A model generated the notes under the pieces. The model was not told the DNA's origin. It made no database searches and was given only the letters and a program-made list of their open reading frames with translations. The position numbers were made by a program, and so were the translations under genes. A DNA stretch of 64,000 bases, taken from contig NZ_BMRJ01000002.1 of the NCBI RefSeq assembly GCF_014648575.1, positions 139,860 to 203,859 on the forward strand, written 5' to 3'. Position 1 is the stretch's first letter. The number at the start of each line of letters is the position of its first letter. Of the stretch, positions 61,976 to 64,000 are shown in pieces. This DNA is from Agromyces mediolanus (GTDB taxonomy: Bacteria > Actinomycetota > Actinomycetes > Actinomycetales > Microbacteriaceae).

Positions 61976-62827
61976 GTGAACCTCGAACCGCTCGACACCG
62001 ACGAATTGACCGGCACGATTCAGCAACGGTGGCGTGAACGCCAGCTCACCATCGAGCCGCTCAACGGGGCAACCCCGACGGCTGGCACGGTGGCACGGAT
62101 CCGCTGGGACGAACTGGCAGCCCTCCTTCTCGTCGAATCTGCCACCACCGACAAAATCGTCGGCCATCTCGCCTCGACAACGGCCGTACACACAGACCTC
62201 ACGAAGGAGGTCACCACTGCCTCGCGGGTGCGGCTGATCGCGTGGAAGGAGGCGATCGCGGTTGACCCTGTCAAAGCGGACGCAATCATTGACCGGATTG
62301 ACACCACTGGCGCAACCACATTCCAGCAGTGGTGGGCTCAACAGCCTGATGGAGTAAAGCCACTCGCCACTCGCGACCAGAACATCGAACTGAAAGCAGC
62401 GGCGGAAGCGCTCGAGGAACCTCTTCAACAGGCACCGCCCGAATCTCTCCCCGCCCTCCTGCGGGCCGCGCAGGTCGACGTACAGACCATCGCAGACGCC
62501 ACCACCCTCGACCGCCCGGCTATCGTGAGGCTCTTCCGCGGCCAGGCTCTGCTCACGCCACAGCAAGCCGACCAGCTCGCCACCGTGACTGACCTGTCGA
62601 GCGCCCGCCTCCTCAGGTCCAATCCGCCGCTCGACGACGAACTTCAGCTGAGCCTGCGTAGCGCGAAGTGGCGGCGACCCATTGACCGACTCGTGAGCGG
62701 TGGACGAACCCACACGGAGGCGCGAACCGTCCTCGGGTACGGCGCGATGAGTGCGGCCCGCACATCAGGCAGCCGCCTGGACTGGGACGACCGCATCACC
62801 CGATACATCGAAGCGGCAGGACTATGA
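61976..62827 (+). CDS. Helix-turn-helix protein paired with ImmA/IrrE peptidase
   Basis: A 283-residue protein. The first 150 residues are predicted helical with no family I recognise. The segment at about 160-212 (SLPALLRAAQVDVQTIADAT, TLDRPAIVRLFRGQALLTPQ, QADQLATVTDLS) fits an XRE-type helix-turn-helix, and a second Arg-rich segment (SLRSAKWRRPIDRLVSGGRT) follows. GAAGGGAGG precedes the GTG start. It overlaps the metallopeptidase gene by 4 bp (ATGA), the usual arrangement in which ImmA/IrrE-type peptidases cleave or inactivate a partner DNA-binding repressor. By analogy this would be the substrate or partner. Confidence 0.65.
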   Translation: MNLEPLDTDELTGTIQQRWRERQLTIEPLNGATPTAGTVARIRWDELAALLLVESATTDKIVGHLASTTAVHTDLTKEVTTASRVRLIAWKEAIAVDPVKADAIIDRIDTTGATTFQQWWAQQPDGVKPLATRDQNIELKAAAEALEEPLQQAPPESLPALLRAAQVDVQTIADATTLDRPAIVRLFRGQALLTPQQADQLATVTDLSSARLLRSNPPLDDELQLSLRSAKWRRPIDRLVSGGRTHTEARTVLGYGAMSAARTSGSRLDWDDRITRYIEAAGL

Positions 62828-63873
62828 CAACCCGTGACACCGCCAACCGGATCCGTGCCCGTCTTGACGCACCAGCTCAAGTGGAAGCGATGCTCGACGA
62901 AGTCCGCGCGATTTCGCCCGACTTTTTGCGCGACCTACGGGCCGATCCCCTCCTCACCCTCGACCAGTACCCGGATGTCGAACTGTCGTACCTAAACCCA
63001 CAGGATTTCTACGACCAGCACTGCTCGATCGCGGGGATGTACATAAACACCGTCACCCCTCCACGGCTGTCGGTCGCTACCGCAACCGCGGAGCGGATGC
63101 GGTTCACCGCGCTCCACGAATTCGGCCACCACCTACAGCAGACCACGGCGATCGCCGACACCACCGTCCTCCGAGACGACGGAGGAGTCGCACTCGAGGA
63201 AGCTGCGTGCGACCTGTTCGCGGCGAAGATCCTCCTCTCGGACGAACTCGTGGACAGCGTCCTGCCGACCGGCACACCGTCCGCAACGGACGTCGCCCGA
63301 TTGTGGGCATCAGCTGACGCTTCACGGTCAGCAGTCGCCGTCACAGCAGCTCAACGCCTCACCGTCGACGGCTACGTTGCTGTGATCGGATCCGACGGAA
63401 CAGTAGAGTTCTGCGCAACCAGGGGACTGCCGCCGCTGCGCCGAGGCTCGAACCAGCAAACCGCCGAAATCGTCCGCGCGCTCCGAGTAGCGACACAGAA
63501 CACTGTCGAACGGTTGACCCGATTCCAGTTCCGGGACGGTATCCGAGGCGCTGAACTCTGGGCACAAGCAGCGCGCGCCGGGAACGGCTACTGGTTCGTC
63601 GTTGCTGCGGAATCTGGGGTGCCGTGGAAGCAGCTCGCGCTTCCCAGCTTTGAGGCGGAAGTCACCGGTCGGTGGCACGTATGTGAGTTCTGCGGACACG
63701 GCTGGATGAACTTCAGTCGCGCACACGATTGCGGCACACCCATCTGCCCAGAATGTACGCGGTGTGGTTGCCGGAACGCTCTCAAGGAGCGGCTCTGCTC
63801 CGGCTGCGGGTTCATCCAACCAGCTCATCTTTTCAACGAAGGGTCCTCGGTCTGCCGAGACTGCGCGGACTGA
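62824..63873 (+). CDS. ImmA/IrrE-family metallopeptidase with C-terminal zinc ribbon
   Basis: A 349-residue protein. The gluzincin-type active site is FTALHEFGHHLQQTTAIAD (zinc His98 and His102, catalytic Glu99), with the third ligand in VALEEAACDLFAAKILLS (about residues 123-140). These match the ImmA/IrrE (DUF955) family, whose members cleave phage or stress repressors. After about 130 further residues the last 63 hold at least nine Cys in pairs (CEFCGHGW, CPECTRCGCRN, CSGCGFI, CRDC), one or two treble-clef or ribbon zinc sites not part of the usual family fold. Last complete gene of the accessory operon. Confidence 0.88.
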   Translation: MTTRDTANRIRARLDAPAQVEAMLDEVRAISPDFLRDLRADPLLTLDQYPDVELSYLNPQDFYDQHCSIAGMYINTVTPPRLSVATATAERMRFTALHEFGHHLQQTTAIADTTVLRDDGGVALEEAACDLFAAKILLSDELVDSVLPTGTPSATDVARLWASADASRSAVAVTAAQRLTVDGYVAVIGSDGTVEFCATRGLPPLRRGSNQQTAEIVRALRVATQNTVERLTRFQFRDGIRGAELWAQAARAGNGYWFVVAAESGVPWKQLALPSFEAEVTGRWHVCEFCGHGWMNFSRAHDCGTPICPECTRCGCRNALKERLCSGCGFIQPAHLFNEGSSVCRDCAD

Positions 63874-63876
63874 AAG

Positions 63877-63890
63877 TTACGTCGTCTGTA
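63877..63890 (+). promoter_or_regulatory. Repeated upstream element, copy 2
   Basis: TTACGTCGTCTGTA, 3 nt after the stop codon of the metallopeptidase gene and 64 nt before the next start codon. Identical to 61927-61940; in both copies the preceding bases are TGA followed by three variable bases. Confidence 0.5.
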
Positions 63891-63954
63891 GAGGGTGAAG
63901 AACCTGACGCGACGCAACCGGCGAAGCGCAGGCCAAGCTGAATGGAGTGGTTCT

Positions 63955-64000
63955 ATGACCGCGACGACTGGACAGATCTGCCCGAAGAGCGGCGTTTGGG
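63955..64000 (+). CDS. Start of a further gene, cut by the window end
   Basis: An ATG at 63955 follows GGAG by 7 nt and opens MTATTGQICPKSGVW before the window ends. CPKSGVW resembles the first half of a small zinc-knuckle motif seen in short bacterial proteins. An alternative ATG at 63942, in another frame (MEWFYDRDDW), has no ribosome site. It lies 81 bp after the metallopeptidase gene, behind the second TTACGTCGTCTGTA copy, and is probably part of the same locus. Confidence 0.5.
   Translation, partial: MTATTGQICPKSGVW

Noticed and set aside
63942-64000. An ATG at 63942 as the start of the last gene
   Set aside because: No ribosome site in front of it, while the ATG at 63955 in another frame has GGAG at the right distance.

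Overview
The window comes from a high-GC (about 70% by sample line counts) actinobacterium, most probably a member of the Microbacteriaceae. The signs are the codon use, many leaderless promoters (TANNNT followed 6-8 nt later by ATG or GTG), F420/LLM-type and LytR-CpsA-Psr genes, and clusters of a short repeat, CGCTGAGCYTGTCGAAGCG, in the gaps between operons. The window is mostly chromosomal catabolic and housekeeping DNA, with two accessory stretches (about 43.9-49 kb and 59.4-64 kb).

Layout. 0-2.3 kb: truncated histidine phosphatase, lipoate-protein ligase, small membrane protein. 2.3-20.1 kb: a catabolic supercluster. A GntR/FCD regulator faces a nitrate/sulfonate/taurine-type ABC transporter operon that opens with an unannotated 31-residue leader ORF. 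An MFS carrier, an aldehyde dehydrogenase and a thiamine-diphosphate decarboxylase follow. Next come a TetR regulator with a perfect operator, an APC permease plus a YtcJ-like amidohydrolase, then a flavodoxin, an orphan DNA methyltransferase, an LLM flavin oxidoreductase and a second YtcJ-like amidohydrolase. 20.1-26.4 kb: a nucleoside module (BMP-type binding protein, LacI regulator, nucleoside hydrolase, two matching operators), then a second LacI gene with a GH1 beta-glucosidase under its own operator. 26.5-33.4 kb: D,D-carboxypeptidase, a complete iron-siderophore import locus (reductase, two FecCD permeases, binding protein, ATPase) around one perfect iron box, and a secreted Amidase_6 protein. 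33.4-43.9 kb: housekeeping (phosphoglucomutase, DUF445, prephenate dehydratase, lipid kinase, seryl-tRNA synthetase, HAD phosphatase) and two LCP-family genes flanking a tRNA-Ser, followed by a second tRNA-Ser.

43.9-50.6 kb is patchy: a small hypothetical ORF, a membrane protein with its GntR regulator, a 5'-truncated HicB-like antitoxin, unassigned debris, an MFS gene interrupted by an amber codon behind a MerR-type promoter, a MerR regulator, and a TetR-EamA pair. 50.6-59.4 kb is a sugar or sugar-acid catabolic locus under a third LacI regulator: aldehyde dehydrogenase, three-gene ABC sugar importer, D-2-hydroxyacid dehydrogenase, aldo/keto reductase and ThuA-like protein. All four divergent or upstream regions carry the same operator, GGAAWRCGCWTTCC. 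From about 59.9 kb the GC content drops and an accessory operon begins: DUF4236 membrane protein, sigma-factor-like protein, helix-turn-helix protein, ImmA/IrrE metallopeptidase with a zinc-ribbon tail, and a further gene cut by the window end. A 14-bp repeat sits in front of two of these genes. This last operon is the best candidate for an undescribed system.
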